Shown: piece by piece, positions 5,379 to 14,480 of the stretch | Layout: each line of letters opens with the position of its first letter | Position numbering within the stretch: position 1 is the stretch's first letter | Assembly (NCBI GenBank): GCA_018241455.1 | Contig: JAFEDW010000019.1 | Location: 1-15,253 of the forward strand | Length of the DNA stretch: 15,253 bases | From: Pseudomonadota bacterium | Lineage (GTDB): Bacteria > Pseudomonadota > Gammaproteobacteria > Steroidobacterales > Steroidobacteraceae | Reading direction: 5' to 3' | Position numbers and translations under genes: made by a program | The notes under the pieces: model-generated | Told to the model about the DNA's origin: nothing | Seen by the model: only the letters and a program-made list of their open reading frames with translations | Databases searched by the model: none

Positions 5379-8180
5379 TCAGTGCGCCTCGTCCCAGTTC
5401 GCGCCGTGCCCGACGTCGACCTTCAACGGCACGCGCAATTCCGCCGCGCCGACCATCAGCTCGCGCACGCGCGTGGTGGCCGCGTCGAGGAATCCCTCGC
5501 GCACTTCCAGCACCAGCTCGTCGTGCACCTGCATCAGCAGCCGCGCCGGCACGTCCGGCTGCTGGCACCAGGCGTCGACGCCGAGCATGGCGCGCTTGAT
5601 GATGTCGGCAGCGGTGCCCTGCATCGGCGCGTTGATTGCGCTGCGCTCGGCGTACTGCTGCAGCGGACGATTGCGCGAATTGATCTCCGGCAGGTACAGG
5701 CGCCGGCCGTAGACGGTCTCGACGTAGCCGTCGCGCCTGGCGCGCGCACGCGTGTCGTCCATGTAGCGGCGCACGCCCGGATAGCGCGCGAAATACAGCT
5801 CGACGTAGCTCGCCGCGGCGCTGCGCTCGATGCCGAGCTGCTTGGCGAGCCCAAACGCCGACATGCCGTAGATCAGACCGAAGTTGATCGCCTTCGCGGA
5901 GCGGCGCTGGTCGGCGCTGACCGCATCGGGCGCGACGCCGAACACCTCGGCGGCGGTGGCGCGATGGATGTCCTGGTCGGCGGCGAAGGCGCGCAGCAAG
6001 CCTTCGTCGCCCGACAGGTGCGCCATGATGCGCAGCTCGATCTGCGAATAATCGGCCGCCATCAGCAGGAAACCGGGCGGCGCGATGAAGGCCTGGCGGA
6101 TGCGCCGCCCCTCGGGCGTGCGGATCGGGATGTTCTGCAGGTTCGGATCGGTCGATGACAGGCGGCCCGTGGCCGCGACCGCCTGGTGATACGAGGTGTG
6201 CACGCGTCCGGTATGCGCGTCGATCTGTTCGGGCAGTTTCTCCGTATAGGTCGAGCGCAGCTTCGCCAGCTCGCGGTAGTCACGAATGAGCTTGGGCAGG
6301 GTGTGTTCGGTGGCCAGTTCCTCGAGCACGTCGTCGGCGGTCGAGGGCTGCCCGGTCGGCGTCTTGCGCACCACCGGCAATTTCAGCTTCTCGAACAGGA
6401 TCTGCTGCAGCTGCTTCGGCGATTCGACGTTGAACTCCTGGCCGGCCTCGCGCTGCGCTTCGGCGCCGAGTTCGACCAGTCGCTGCGCGAGCTCGCCGCT
6501 CTGGCGCCGCAGCATCTCGCGATCGATCAGCACGCCGCCGCGTTCCATGCGCTGCAGCACCGGCACCAGCGGCTGCTCGATTTCGCTATACAGTTTCGCC
6601 AGCGCCGGCATCGCTTCGAGCTGCGGCCACAGCTTCTGGTGCAGCCGCAGCGTGATGTCGGCATCCTCGGCCGAATAATTCGCCGCGGTCTCGATGCTGA
6701 CCTGGTCGAAGCTGATCTGCTTCGCGCCCTTGCCGGCCACGTCCTCGAAGTGGATCGTGCGGATGCCGAGGTAGTGCTCCGACATCGAATCCATGTCGTG
6801 GCGCGTCGCCGTGCTGTTGAGCACGTAGGACTCGAGCATCGTGTCGTAGCGCTGGCCGCGCAGCCTGATGCCGTGGTTCTCGAGCACGTGCATGTCGAAT
6901 TTCATGTGCGCGCCGACCTTGGCGTGGCGCGGATCCTCGAGCAGCGGCCGGAGCGATTCGAGCACGCGCGTGCGGTCGAGCTGCTCGGGCGCGCCGGCGT
7001 AGCCGTGCGCCAGCGGCACGTAGGCGCCGCGCCCGGGTTCGACGCAGAACGAGACGCCGACGATCTGCGCGCGCATGTAGTCGAGCCCGGTGGTCTCGGT
7101 GTCGAAGGCGAACAGTGGTGCGCGCGCCAGCCGCTCGCACCAGCCGAGGAACTGCGTCCAGTCGTTGATCAGCGTGTAGTGGCGCTCGATTGGGTCGGCG
7201 CCCAGCGCTGGCGCTGCGGCCGCGGTCGCGGCGCCGACGGAGTTCGCCGCCGTCGTAGCCGTTGCAGCCGCCGTAGCCGCAGTAGCCGCCGCAGCTGCCG
7301 CCGCTGTCGCGGGCGCCGCGCCTTCGCCGCCGTCGAGCGCGCGCAGGAACGAGCGCATTTCCAGGCGCGTGTACAGCTCGCGCAGCGCGGCGATGTCGGG
7401 CGCGCGCGCCGTCAGCGTGGCCGCGTCGGCCGGCAGTTCGATGTCGCAGCGGATCGTCGCGAGCTGCTTCGACAATGCCAGCACCTCGGTGCCGGCGCGC
7501 AGGTTTTCGCCGACCTTGCCGCTGATCTCGGCGGCGTGCGCCTCCAGCTCGGCCAGCGTGCCGTAGGTGTTCAGCCACTTGGCCGCGGTCTTCGGCCCGA
7601 CCTTGTCGACGCCCGGGATGTTGTCGGAGCTGTCGCCGACCAGCGCGAGGTAATCGATGATCTGTTCCGGATACACGTCGAACTTAGCCTTGACGCCGTC
7701 GCGATCGAGCAGCGTGTCGCTCATGGTGTTGATCAGCGTGATGCGCTCGTTGACGAGCTGCGCCATGTCCTTGTCGCCGGTCGAGATCAGCACCTGTTCG
7801 CCATCCGCCGCGGCGCGCGTGGCGAGCGTGCCGATCACGTCGTCGGCCTCGACGCCGGCGATGCGCAGGAGCGGCAGGCCCATGCCGCTGACGGCGGCGT
7901 GGAGCGGCTCGATCTGTGCGCGCAGGTCGTCCGGCATCGGCGGGCGGTGCGCCTTGTACTGCGCGAACAGGTCATCGCGAAAGGTCTTGCCCGGCGCGTC
8001 GAACACCACCGCGAGCCGCGTGCCCGGATAGTCACGCAGCAGTTTCTTGAGCATGTTGAGCACGCCATGCACCGCGCCGGTGGGCTCGCCGCGCGAAGTC
8101 GATAGCGGCGGCAGGGCGTGGAACGCCCGGTACAGGTACGAGGAGCCGTCGACGAGGATCAGATCGGGTTTCGGAGACAT
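5379..8180 (-). CDS. polA: DNA polymerase I
   Basis: A protein of 933 residues; the family is usually 900-940. The N-terminal 5'-nuclease (1 to about 283) has LILVDGSSYLYRAF, STGDKDMAQL at 133-142 and VGDSSDNIPGVDKVGPKTA at 181-199. A linker (about 284-330) is very rich in Ala and Thr. The 3'-5' exonuclease keeps its acidic residues: DTET at 360-363, KFDM at 427-430 and AEDAD at 504-508. The polymerase domain has motif A DYSQIELR at 710-717, O-helix RRSAKAINFGLIYG at 759-772 and motif C VHDE at 885-888. All three activities look intact. It fills Okazaki gaps after primer removal and works in excision repair. The frame is open upstream, but similarity starts at this ATG, with AAAGG about 9 bases before it. 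Confidence 0.98.
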   Translation of the reverse strand: MSPKPDLILVDGSSYLYRAFHALPPLSTSRGEPTGAVHGVLNMLKKLLRDYPGTRLAVVFDAPGKTFRDDLFAQYKAHRPPMPDDLRAQIEPLHAAVSGMGLPLLRIAGVEADDVIGTLATRAAADGEQVLISTGDKDMAQLVNERITLINTMSDTLLDRDGVKAKFDVYPEQIIDYLALVGDSSDNIPGVDKVGPKTAAKWLNTYGTLAELEAHAAEISGKVGENLRAGTEVLALSKQLATIRCDIELPADAATLTARAPDIAALRELYTRLEMRSFLRALDGGEGAAPATAAAAAAATAATAAATATTAANSVGAATAAAAPALGADPIERHYTLINDWTQFLGWCERLARAPLFAFDTETTGLDYMRAQIVGVSFCVEPGRGAYVPLAHGYAGAPEQLDRTRVLESLRPLLEDPRHAKVGAHMKFDMHVLENHGIRLRGQRYDTMLESYVLNSTATRHDMDSMSEHYLGIRTIHFEDVAGKGAKQISFDQVSIETAANYSAEDADITLRLHQKLWPQLEAMPALAKLYSEIEQPLVPVLQRMERGGVLIDREMLRRQSGELAQRLVELGAEAQREAGQEFNVESPKQLQQILFEKLKLPVVRKTPTGQPSTADDVLEELATEHTLPKLIRDYRELAKLRSTYTEKLPEQIDAHTGRVHTSYHQAVAATGRLSSTDPNLQNIPIRTPEGRRIRQAFIAPPGFLLMAADYSQIELRIMAHLSGDEGLLRAFAADQDIHRATAAEVFGVAPDAVSADQRRSAKAINFGLIYGMSAFGLAKQLGIERSAAASYVELYFARYPGVRRYMDDTRARARRDGYVETVYGRRLYLPEINSRNRPLQQYAERSAINAPMQGTAADIIKRAMLGVDAWCQQPDVPARLLMQVHDELVLEVREGFLDAATTRVRELMVGAAELRVPLKVDVGHGANWDEAH
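7206..7313 (-). repeat. Imperfect GCN/ACN triplet tract coding the Ala/Thr linker of PolA
   Basis: On the coding strand, about 36 codons are nearly all GCN (Ala) with interspersed ACN (Thr), corresponding to PolA residues 290-325. It separates the 5'-nuclease from the Klenow part. Codon third bases vary, so this is a cryptic rather than pure triplet repeat. The tract is likely variable in length between related strains. Confidence 0.75.
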
Positions 8181-8228
8181 TGGGCGCCCTTTGCCGCGGC
8201 AGTATAGTGGAGCGCTACCAATGGCCAA
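8180..8228. promoter_or_regulatory. Overlapping divergent promoters between polA and the nucleotidyltransferase-like gene
   Basis: Only 40 bases separate the two starts. The central AGTATAGT gives TATACT (8206-8201) on the minus strand with TTGGCC 16 bases upstream, for polA, and TATAGT (8203-8208) on the plus strand with TTGGGC (8180-8185) 17 bases upstream. The two -10 boxes overlap. For the plus gene, GGAG at 8209-8212 is a well-placed ribosome-binding site, but transcription from this -10 would begin after it, so the real plus promoter may lie elsewhere. Confidence 0.4.
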
Positions 8229-8748
8229 CGCGGAACTGCAGATCATCGTACTGGCGGCGGATGCGGGGTCGCCCGATGCACCGCCGTGGCAGGACGCGTT
8301 CGTGAATGGCTTGCCGCTGCTGCCGCTGATGCTGGGCCGCGCGACCGCCGTGGCCGGACACGCGGTCAGCGTCGTACTCGGCGCGCGGGCCAGCGAGCTG
8401 GCGCCCGCGCTCGGCCGGCTGCCGGTGACGCTGGTCGTCGATCGGCACTGGGCCGAGGGCGCCGCCGCGCCGGTGCGGGCCGGCGTCCATGCGCTGGCGG
8501 GCAGCTGCGGCGGCGCGCTGCTGCTGCACGCCTCGCAGAGCGGCGTGACGAGCGCCGTGCTGCAGCGGCTCGTCGATGTGTGGCGCCGCGACCCGCGCGC
8601 GATGGTCGCCGCGCCCTGCAACGCCGGGCACGACCTGCCGGCGATCTTCCCGCGCAGTGAATTTCCGGCGCTGCTGGCGCTGCGCGGCGACCAGGGACCA
8701 CAGTGGCTGCTGCGGCGCCCCGGCATCCGCGTCGTCAGCGTGCCGTAG
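8221..8748 (+). CDS. MobA/MocA-like nucleotidyltransferase-fold protein lacking catalytic motifs (probable pseudoenzyme)
   Basis: A protein of 175 residues that aligns by eye with MocA-type NTP transferases: VSVVLGARASELAPAL (49-64), VTLVVDRHWAEGAAAPVRAG (69-88), FPRSEFPALLALRGDQG (143-159). The three nucleotide-handling signatures are changed. The N-terminal LAAGxSxRMGxxK loop reads LAADAGSPDAPPWQ (11-24). The metal-binding Asp of LLADQP is replaced in LLHASQSG (101-108). The Ser pair of GMGSSLRAG is AAPVRAG (82-88). The family transfers nucleotides to molybdenum cofactor or sugar phosphates, and this member probably cannot. The frame is clean, with GGAG eight bases before the ATG, so it looks expressed rather than decaying. 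It ends 14 bases inside the convergent lptM. Function unknown. Confidence 0.7.
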   Translation: MANAELQIIVLAADAGSPDAPPWQDAFVNGLPLLPLMLGRATAVAGHAVSVVLGARASELAPALGRLPVTLVVDRHWAEGAAAPVRAGVHALAGSCGGALLLHASQSGVTSAVLQRLVDVWRRDPRAMVAAPCNAGHDLPAIFPRSEFPALLALRGDQGPQWLLRRPGIRVVSVP

Positions 8749-8974
8749 CCGGATCCGGATCGCGCGGCGCCTTGCGCGTCGTCGTGCTGTCCGTGGCAGG
8801 AGCCGCGTTCGCTTCAGCCGGCGCGGGTGGCGCTGGCGTCGCGGTGCTCGCCGGCACGGCCTGTTTAGGATTGCGGTCGGGCAGGTACAGCGCGCCTTTC
8901 TGGCCGCAGCCGCACAGCGCGCACAGGCACAGTGCCGCCGCCGTCGCGACCGCGGCCGCAAGCCGCCCGTTCAT
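8735..8974 (-). CDS. lptM: LptM (YifL) lipoprotein, LptD maturation factor
   Basis: A lipoprotein of 79 residues. A hydrophobic signal (about 5-19) leads to lipobox LCGC with Cys23, followed by the family hallmark GCGQKGALYLPD (22-32). The rest (about 38-79) is a low-complexity Ala/Pro/Thr tail. In E. coli LptM binds the LptD-LptE translocon and favours correct disulfide pairing in LptD, supporting delivery of LPS to the outer membrane. The start was set at 8974 because the upstream extension to 9010 adds charged residues before the signal. The 3' end overlaps the convergent nucleotidyltransferase-like gene by 14 bases. It follows the DUF4870 gene by 54 bases and may share the arg transcript. 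Confidence 0.88.
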   Translation of the reverse strand: MNGRLAAAVATAAALCLCALCGCGQKGALYLPDRNPKQAVPASTATPAPPAPAEANAAPATDSTTTRKAPRDPDPATAR

Positions 8975-9028
8975 GTGCCGATGTTTGATGTACCAATGGT
9001 TCATGCGCACGCTCCGATGTGCCCGTGC

Positions 9029-9478
9029 TCAGCCGCCGCCTGCAGGCGCCACGGCCGGATGGCGTGGCATCGGCCGGCGTTCGCGCAAAGCCAGCCAGCC
9101 GCGCACGACGCGGTAGACCACCCACAGCCCGACCAGCGCGAAGCCCGCGATCGCCATGAACACGCCGATGACGACCAGCAGGAACGGCGCGCTGACAAGG
9201 AGCGTCACGGCGATCCACAGCAGCGCGTACCAGAAGGTGTGGATCTGCCATTCGAAATGCGACTCGAGCCAGGTGCCGCGCGCTTCGTGGCGGCGCGCAT
9301 AGTTCAGGATTACCGCGATGATCGAGGGGAGCCCGAACAGGAATCGTCCGGCGATGCTCTGGCTGGTGAGGATGCCGGTCAGCACCGCGCAGGCGTGCAG
9401 GCCGTAGATCAGGTGCGCGTAGGCCACCAGCCCCTCGTCGGGCGCACGCAGCGTGGCACCGTCGACAGTGTTGTTCAT
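9029..9478 (-). CDS. DUF4870-family integral membrane protein
   Basis: A protein of 149 residues with about four hydrophobic segments: roughly 17-38, 45-60, 84-103 and 105-124. The segment GTWLESHFEWQIHTFWYALLW (68-88) is the family's typical feature, and a basic tail (RVVRGWLALRERRPMPRH) follows. No function is established for DUF4870, and no catalytic residue can be proposed. The ATG overlaps the argH stop as ATGA, so it is translated with argH. Open frame continues upstream inside argH, but the membrane protein begins at this Met. Seen: topology and the motif. Inferred: family name. Confidence 0.82.
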   Translation of the reverse strand: MNNTVDGATLRAPDEGLVAYAHLIYGLHACAVLTGILTSQSIAGRFLFGLPSIIAVILNYARRHEARGTWLESHFEWQIHTFWYALLWIAVTLLVSAPFLLVVIGVFMAIAGFALVGLWVVYRVVRGWLALRERRPMPRHPAVAPAGGG

Positions 9479-10683
9479 GGCGCGGATCCTTTCTTTGCAC
9501 CGCGCGTGAAGCGCGCCGCGATGCGCCGGTACGCTTCGCGGAACGGCAGTCCCTCGGTGACCACGAGCGCGAAGGCCTCGCCGGCCGCGTGCACGGCCGG
9601 ATCGATGCGGATGTTGGCGGGATTGAACTGCAGCGCATCGATGGCTGGGACGACCACACCCAAGCTCTGCTGCGCCAGGTCGATGCCGCGGAACAGCGGC
9701 GCCTTCAACAGCTGCAGGTCGCGCTGGTAGCCCGACGGAAGCTTGGCGCACAGCGCCAGCGCCTCGGTCAGGCAGGCGAGTGCCGTCGCGCCGCGGCCGC
9801 GCAGCAGCTCGAACACATCGGGGTTGCGCTTCTGCGGCATGATCGACGAGCCGGTCGTGAAAGCCTCGGGCAGGTCGACGAACGCGAATTCCTGCGTGCA
9901 GAACAGCAGCAGGTCGGCCGCGAGGCGCCCCAGGTCCTGCATCAGCAGCGTGATCTCGAACAGCAGCTGTGCCTCGGCCTTGCCGCGCGAGAGCTGCACC
10001 GCGGTGACCGGCTCCTGCGTGGCCTCGAACCCCAGTGCGCGCGTGGTCGCGGCGCGATCGAGCGGGAGCCCGGGCGTGCCGAAACCGGCGGCCGAGCCGA
10101 GCGGGTTGCGGCCCGCACGGCGCCGCGCGGCACTCAAGCCCTCGGCGTCATCGCGCAATTCGGCGGCGAAGCCGCCGGCCCACAGCGCGACGCTGCTCGG
10201 CATGGCCTGCTGCATGTGTGTGTAGCCGGGCAGCGCGATCGTGCCCTGGCGCGCGGCCAAGCGGTCGAGCGCGGCCGCGGCCGCCTCGGCCCCGGCGGCC
10301 AGTTCAGCCAGCGCCTCGCGCATGTAGAGGCGCAGTGCCGTCAGCACCTGGTCGTTGCGGGAACGGCCAAGATGCACGCGGCCGCCGGCCGCGCCGATGC
10401 GCGCGGTCAGCCGTTTCTCGAGCGCAGTCTGCCCGTCCTCGTCCTCGAGCCCGATGCGCCACTCGCCGCGCGCATGCCCTTCGCCCAATGCGCGGAGACC
10501 CTCGCGGATCGCGGCCGCGTCTGCGGCGCTGAGTAGCCCCTGTGCGTGGAGCATGTCGGCGTGCGCGATCGAGGCGCGCACGTCCGCATCGACGAGGCGC
10601 TCGTCGAGCGCGTGGTCTTCCCCGGCGGTGTAGCGGAGCACCCGTTCGTCGAGCGGCGCGCCCTTGTCCCACAGTCTGCTCAT
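9475..10683 (-). CDS. argH: Argininosuccinate lyase (short form)
   Basis: Catalyses the last step of arginine synthesis, splitting argininosuccinate into arginine and fumarate. 402 residues; most ArgH proteins have 430-470. Family motifs seen: GRVHLGRSRNDQVLTALRLY (101-120), GYTHMQQAMPSS (153-164), NPLGSAAGFG (193-202) and the signature loop TGSSIMPQKRNPDVFELLRG (277-296), which includes the catalytic serine. Near the end, VTEGLPFREAYRRIA (375-389) marks the start of the C-terminal domain, but only 13 residues follow where the family has several dozen. The gene then ends in an overlap with the next gene. MPSS..LW and LPSGYQRDLQ resemble Bacteroidota and Xanthomonas ArgH more than enteric ArgH, from memory. 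The 148-base AT-richer gap upstream could hold its own promoter. Confidence 0.93.
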   Translation of the reverse strand: MSRLWDKGAPLDERVLRYTAGEDHALDERLVDADVRASIAHADMLHAQGLLSAADAAAIREGLRALGEGHARGEWRIGLEDEDGQTALEKRLTARIGAAGGRVHLGRSRNDQVLTALRLYMREALAELAAGAEAAAAALDRLAARQGTIALPGYTHMQQAMPSSVALWAGGFAAELRDDAEGLSAARRRAGRNPLGSAAGFGTPGLPLDRAATTRALGFEATQEPVTAVQLSRGKAEAQLLFEITLLMQDLGRLAADLLLFCTQEFAFVDLPEAFTTGSSIMPQKRNPDVFELLRGRGATALACLTEALALCAKLPSGYQRDLQLLKAPLFRGIDLAQQSLGVVVPAIDALQFNPANIRIDPAVHAAGEAFALVVTEGLPFREAYRRIAARFTRGAKKGSAP

Positions 10684-10831
10684 GCGGATCCGCGCTGGCT
10701 GAGGCGCGCCCATGATAGTCCGAGGGAGCGGTGTACGCTCGTGGAACTGGAGCTGTAAAGTTTCATTATTGGTTCAATAGTCCGATAAGGATCGATATTG
10801 TGTCCTATACGATCAAATTACCGCTTGCCTC
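10684..10831. other. AT-richer gap between murJ and argH
   Basis: This is the largest gap in the arginine cluster, and it is clearly lower in GC than its surroundings, especially 10745-10830. On the minus strand, TTTACA then 18 bases then TACACC could drive argH, but the match is weak. Short inverted repeats occur around 10776-10800 (CAATA...TATTG enclosing TCC-GATAA-GGA). No T-tract terminator, RNA gene or ORF is seen. Confidence 0.4.
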
Positions 10832-12487
<1,656 letters not shown>

Positions 12488-12514
12488 CTCGGGGTTGGCG
12501 GGTTTCGACGGCAG

Positions 12515-13468
12515 CTAGTCTACAGCCTGACTGCCGCCGGATTCCTGTTCCGCGCTGCTTAGGCCTCTGATGTCGGCGACGATGAGCGTGCCGGTGCCTT
12601 CGTTGGTGAACACTTCGGACAGGATCGCATCGGGCGAGCGATAGCCGATCACGTGCACGCGACGCACGCCGCTGCTGATCGCGTCCTCGATGGCCAGCGC
12701 CTTCGGCAACATGCCGTCATTGATCTTGCCCGCGGCACGCAGGCGTCTCAGGCCCTCGATGTCGGTGTACGAAATCACCGAGCCTAAGTCGTTGATGTCG
12801 TCGAGGATGCCGGGCGCGCCGGTGCACAGGATCAGCTTCTCCGCCTGCAGCGCCGCGCCGATCGCCGCCGCGACCGTGTCCGCATTGATGTTGAGCAACT
12901 GCCCGTTCGCGTCGGCCGACAGCGGGCTGATCACCGGCATCAGACCATTGTCGAGATGCTTGCGGATGACGCTGGTGTTGATGCGGTCGATGTCGCCGAC
13001 GAAACCGAAATCCACGCTTTCGGCATCGCCCGGGTTCAGCTTCACCGGCGGACGGCGATGCGCCTGCACCAGCGAGGCGTCGACGCCGGAGAGGCCGACC
13101 GCGTCAATCTGCAGCTCGCGGCAGATCGCGAGGATGCGCGTGTTGATCAGGCCGTTCAGCACCATCGAAGTCGCATCGATCGCCTTGGCGTCGGTGATGC
13201 GCCGGCCCTGCACCATGCGCGTCGGCACGCCCATCGCCTCGGTCACCTCGGTGAGCTGCGGGCCGCCGCCGTGCACCATGACCACACGGATGCCGAGGTA
13301 GTGCAGGATCGCGATCTGCTCGATCAGCGCGCGCGTCATGTCCGCATCGCCGAACACGGCGCCGCCGGCCTTGACCACGAATGTGCGGCCCTTGTACATG
13401 CGGATGTACGGCGCCGCGGCGCGCAGTGCGCGGATCGTGGCGACCTGGTCGGTGCGGTGCAGTTTCAT
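12515..13468 (-). CDS. argB: N-acetylglutamate kinase (or N-acylglutamate kinase)
   Basis: A protein of 317 residues. An N-terminal helical extension (1 to about 27, VATIRALRAAAPYIRMYKG) precedes the kinase core: FVVKAGGAVF (30-39) with the phosphate-binding Lys33, VHGGGPQL (65-72), QGRRITD (87-93), SPLSAD...LLNINADTVA (181-200), TGAPGIL (216-222) and GMLPKALAIEDAI (252-264) with Lys256. It phosphorylates N-acetylglutamate, the committed step to arginine. N-terminal helices of this kind occur in hexameric, arginine-inhibited kinases, so feedback control is plausible. No GNAT domain is fused, unlike the Xanthomonas synthase/kinase. The segment AHRRPPVKLN...VDFGFVGDI sets it apart from the enteric form. 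It starts 7 bases after the carbamoyltransferase stop and lies in the same operon. The acyl group used (acetyl or succinyl) cannot be told from sequence. Confidence 0.92.
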   Translation of the reverse strand: MKLHRTDQVATIRALRAAAPYIRMYKGRTFVVKAGGAVFGDADMTRALIEQIAILHYLGIRVVMVHGGGPQLTEVTEAMGVPTRMVQGRRITDAKAIDATSMVLNGLINTRILAICRELQIDAVGLSGVDASLVQAHRRPPVKLNPGDAESVDFGFVGDIDRINTSVIRKHLDNGLMPVISPLSADANGQLLNINADTVAAAIGAALQAEKLILCTGAPGILDDINDLGSVISYTDIEGLRRLRAAGKINDGMLPKALAIEDAISSGVRRVHVIGYRSPDAILSEVFTNEGTGTLIVADIRGLSSAEQESGGSQAVD

Positions 13469-13475
13469 GGGACCT

Positions 13476-14480
13476 TCAGGCTCCTGGCTTCAGCAATCGG
13501 TACAGCACGGCCATCTGCGCCGGCATGCGGTTGTAGGCCTGGCGCAGCACGATGCTGCGCGGGCCGTCGAGCACTTCGTCGGCGATCGCGCTGTTGCGAC
13601 GCACCGGCAGGCAGTGCATGACGCGGCAATCCGGCGCGGCGCCGGCGAACCAGTCGTCGCGCAGGCACCAGTCCTTCAGCGAGCCGCGTTGCGCCTGGTC
13701 GGCGAGTTCGTCGCCGTAGTGGCGCGTGCTGCCCCATTCCTTCGCATACAGCACGTGCGCGCCGGCGAGCGCTTCGGCGCGATCGGCGGTTTCGGCGACG
13801 CTGCCGCCGCTGTCGGCCGCGGCGCGGCGCGCCTTGTCCATGATCGCGGGCGGCAGCGCAAAACCTTCGGGGCGCAGCACGACCACGTCCATGCCGCGCA
13901 TCGCGGCCATGTGCACGGTGGCCGCCGGCACCGCGAGCGGCAAGGCCTTCGGGTGCGAGACCCAGCTCAGCACGAACTTGCGCCGCCCGCTGCCCGGCAG
14001 TTCATCGAGCGTCTTCCAGTCGGCCAGCGCCTGGCAGGGATGGTTGATCGCCGATTCGAGGTTGATCAGCGGCCGGTCGACGAGCGCAGCCATCGCCTTG
14101 AAGCGCTTGTCGGCCAGGTCGTCCTCGAGATCCTCGCCGGCAGCGAACGCGCGGATGCCGAGCGCGTCGCAATAGGAACTCAATACAGGGAGGCCCTCGC
14201 GGATGTGCTCGGCGGCTGCGCCGGTCATCACCGCGCCATCGCGCGTCTCGAACTGCCAGGTGCCCTGGCCCGGCGTGATGACGAGCGAACTGCCGCCGAG
14301 CCGCGCCATGCCGGCCTGGAACGAGGCGAGCGTGCGGAGCGAAGGATTCATGAACAGGAGCCCCAGCACCTTGCCGGCGAGCGCTTGCGGCTCCGGCTGC
14401 GTTTCGAGCCGCTGCGCGAGCGCGACCAGCTGCTGCACCTCGGCGCGCGGGAAATCCGCCAGGTCGGTGAAGCGTTTCAC
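13476..14480 (-). CDS. argF': N-acylornithine carbamoyltransferase (AOTCase/SOTCase family)
   Basis: A protein of 334 residues, the size of AOTCase. The carbamoyl-phosphate loop reads FMNPSLRTLASF (43-54) where ordinary ornithine transcarbamylase has STRTR. Trp75 in GTWQFE, HPCQAL (147-152), WVSHPKALPLAVP (173-185), YAKEWG (245-250) and HCLPVRRN (289-296) all fit the AOTCase/SOTCase branch. These enzymes carbamoylate N-acetyl- or N-succinyl-ornithine. From memory, the choice depends on a residue that is Glu92 in Xanthomonas AOTCase and Pro90 in Bacteroides SOTCase; here it is Ala90 (TGAAAEHIRE). The AOTCase carboxylated lysine (Lys302 of RRNVKAT) appears replaced by Ala298. GTG start overlaps the argD stop by four bases. 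Family certain; substrate uncertain. Confidence 0.9.
   Translation of the reverse strand: MKRFTDLADFPRAEVQQLVALAQRLETQPEPQALAGKVLGLLFMNPSLRTLASFQAGMARLGGSSLVITPGQGTWQFETRDGAVMTGAAAEHIREGLPVLSSYCDALGIRAFAAGEDLEDDLADKRFKAMAALVDRPLINLESAINHPCQALADWKTLDELPGSGRRKFVLSWVSHPKALPLAVPAATVHMAAMRGMDVVVLRPEGFALPPAIMDKARRAAADSGGSVAETADRAEALAGAHVLYAKEWGSTRHYGDELADQAQRGSLKDWCLRDDWFAGAAPDCRVMHCLPVRRNSAIADEVLDGPRSIVLRQAYNRMPAQMAVLYRLLKPGA

Noticed and set aside
7206..7313. Tandem repeat array or CRISPR-like repeat
   Set aside because: It is an in-frame Ala/Thr coding tract with three-base periodicity; no spacers and no constant repeat unit.
6186..8105. 639-codon open frame antisense to polA
   Set aside because: It lies wholly opposite a complete, motif-verified polA. 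Its composition is rich in Arg, Ala, Gly, Gln, His, Leu and Val, as expected from the complement of GC-rich codons, and no family is recognisable.
8181..8726. Upstream extension of the polA frame
   Set aside because: It is antisense to the nucleotidyltransferase-like gene; DNA polymerase I similarity begins exactly at the ATG at 8180.
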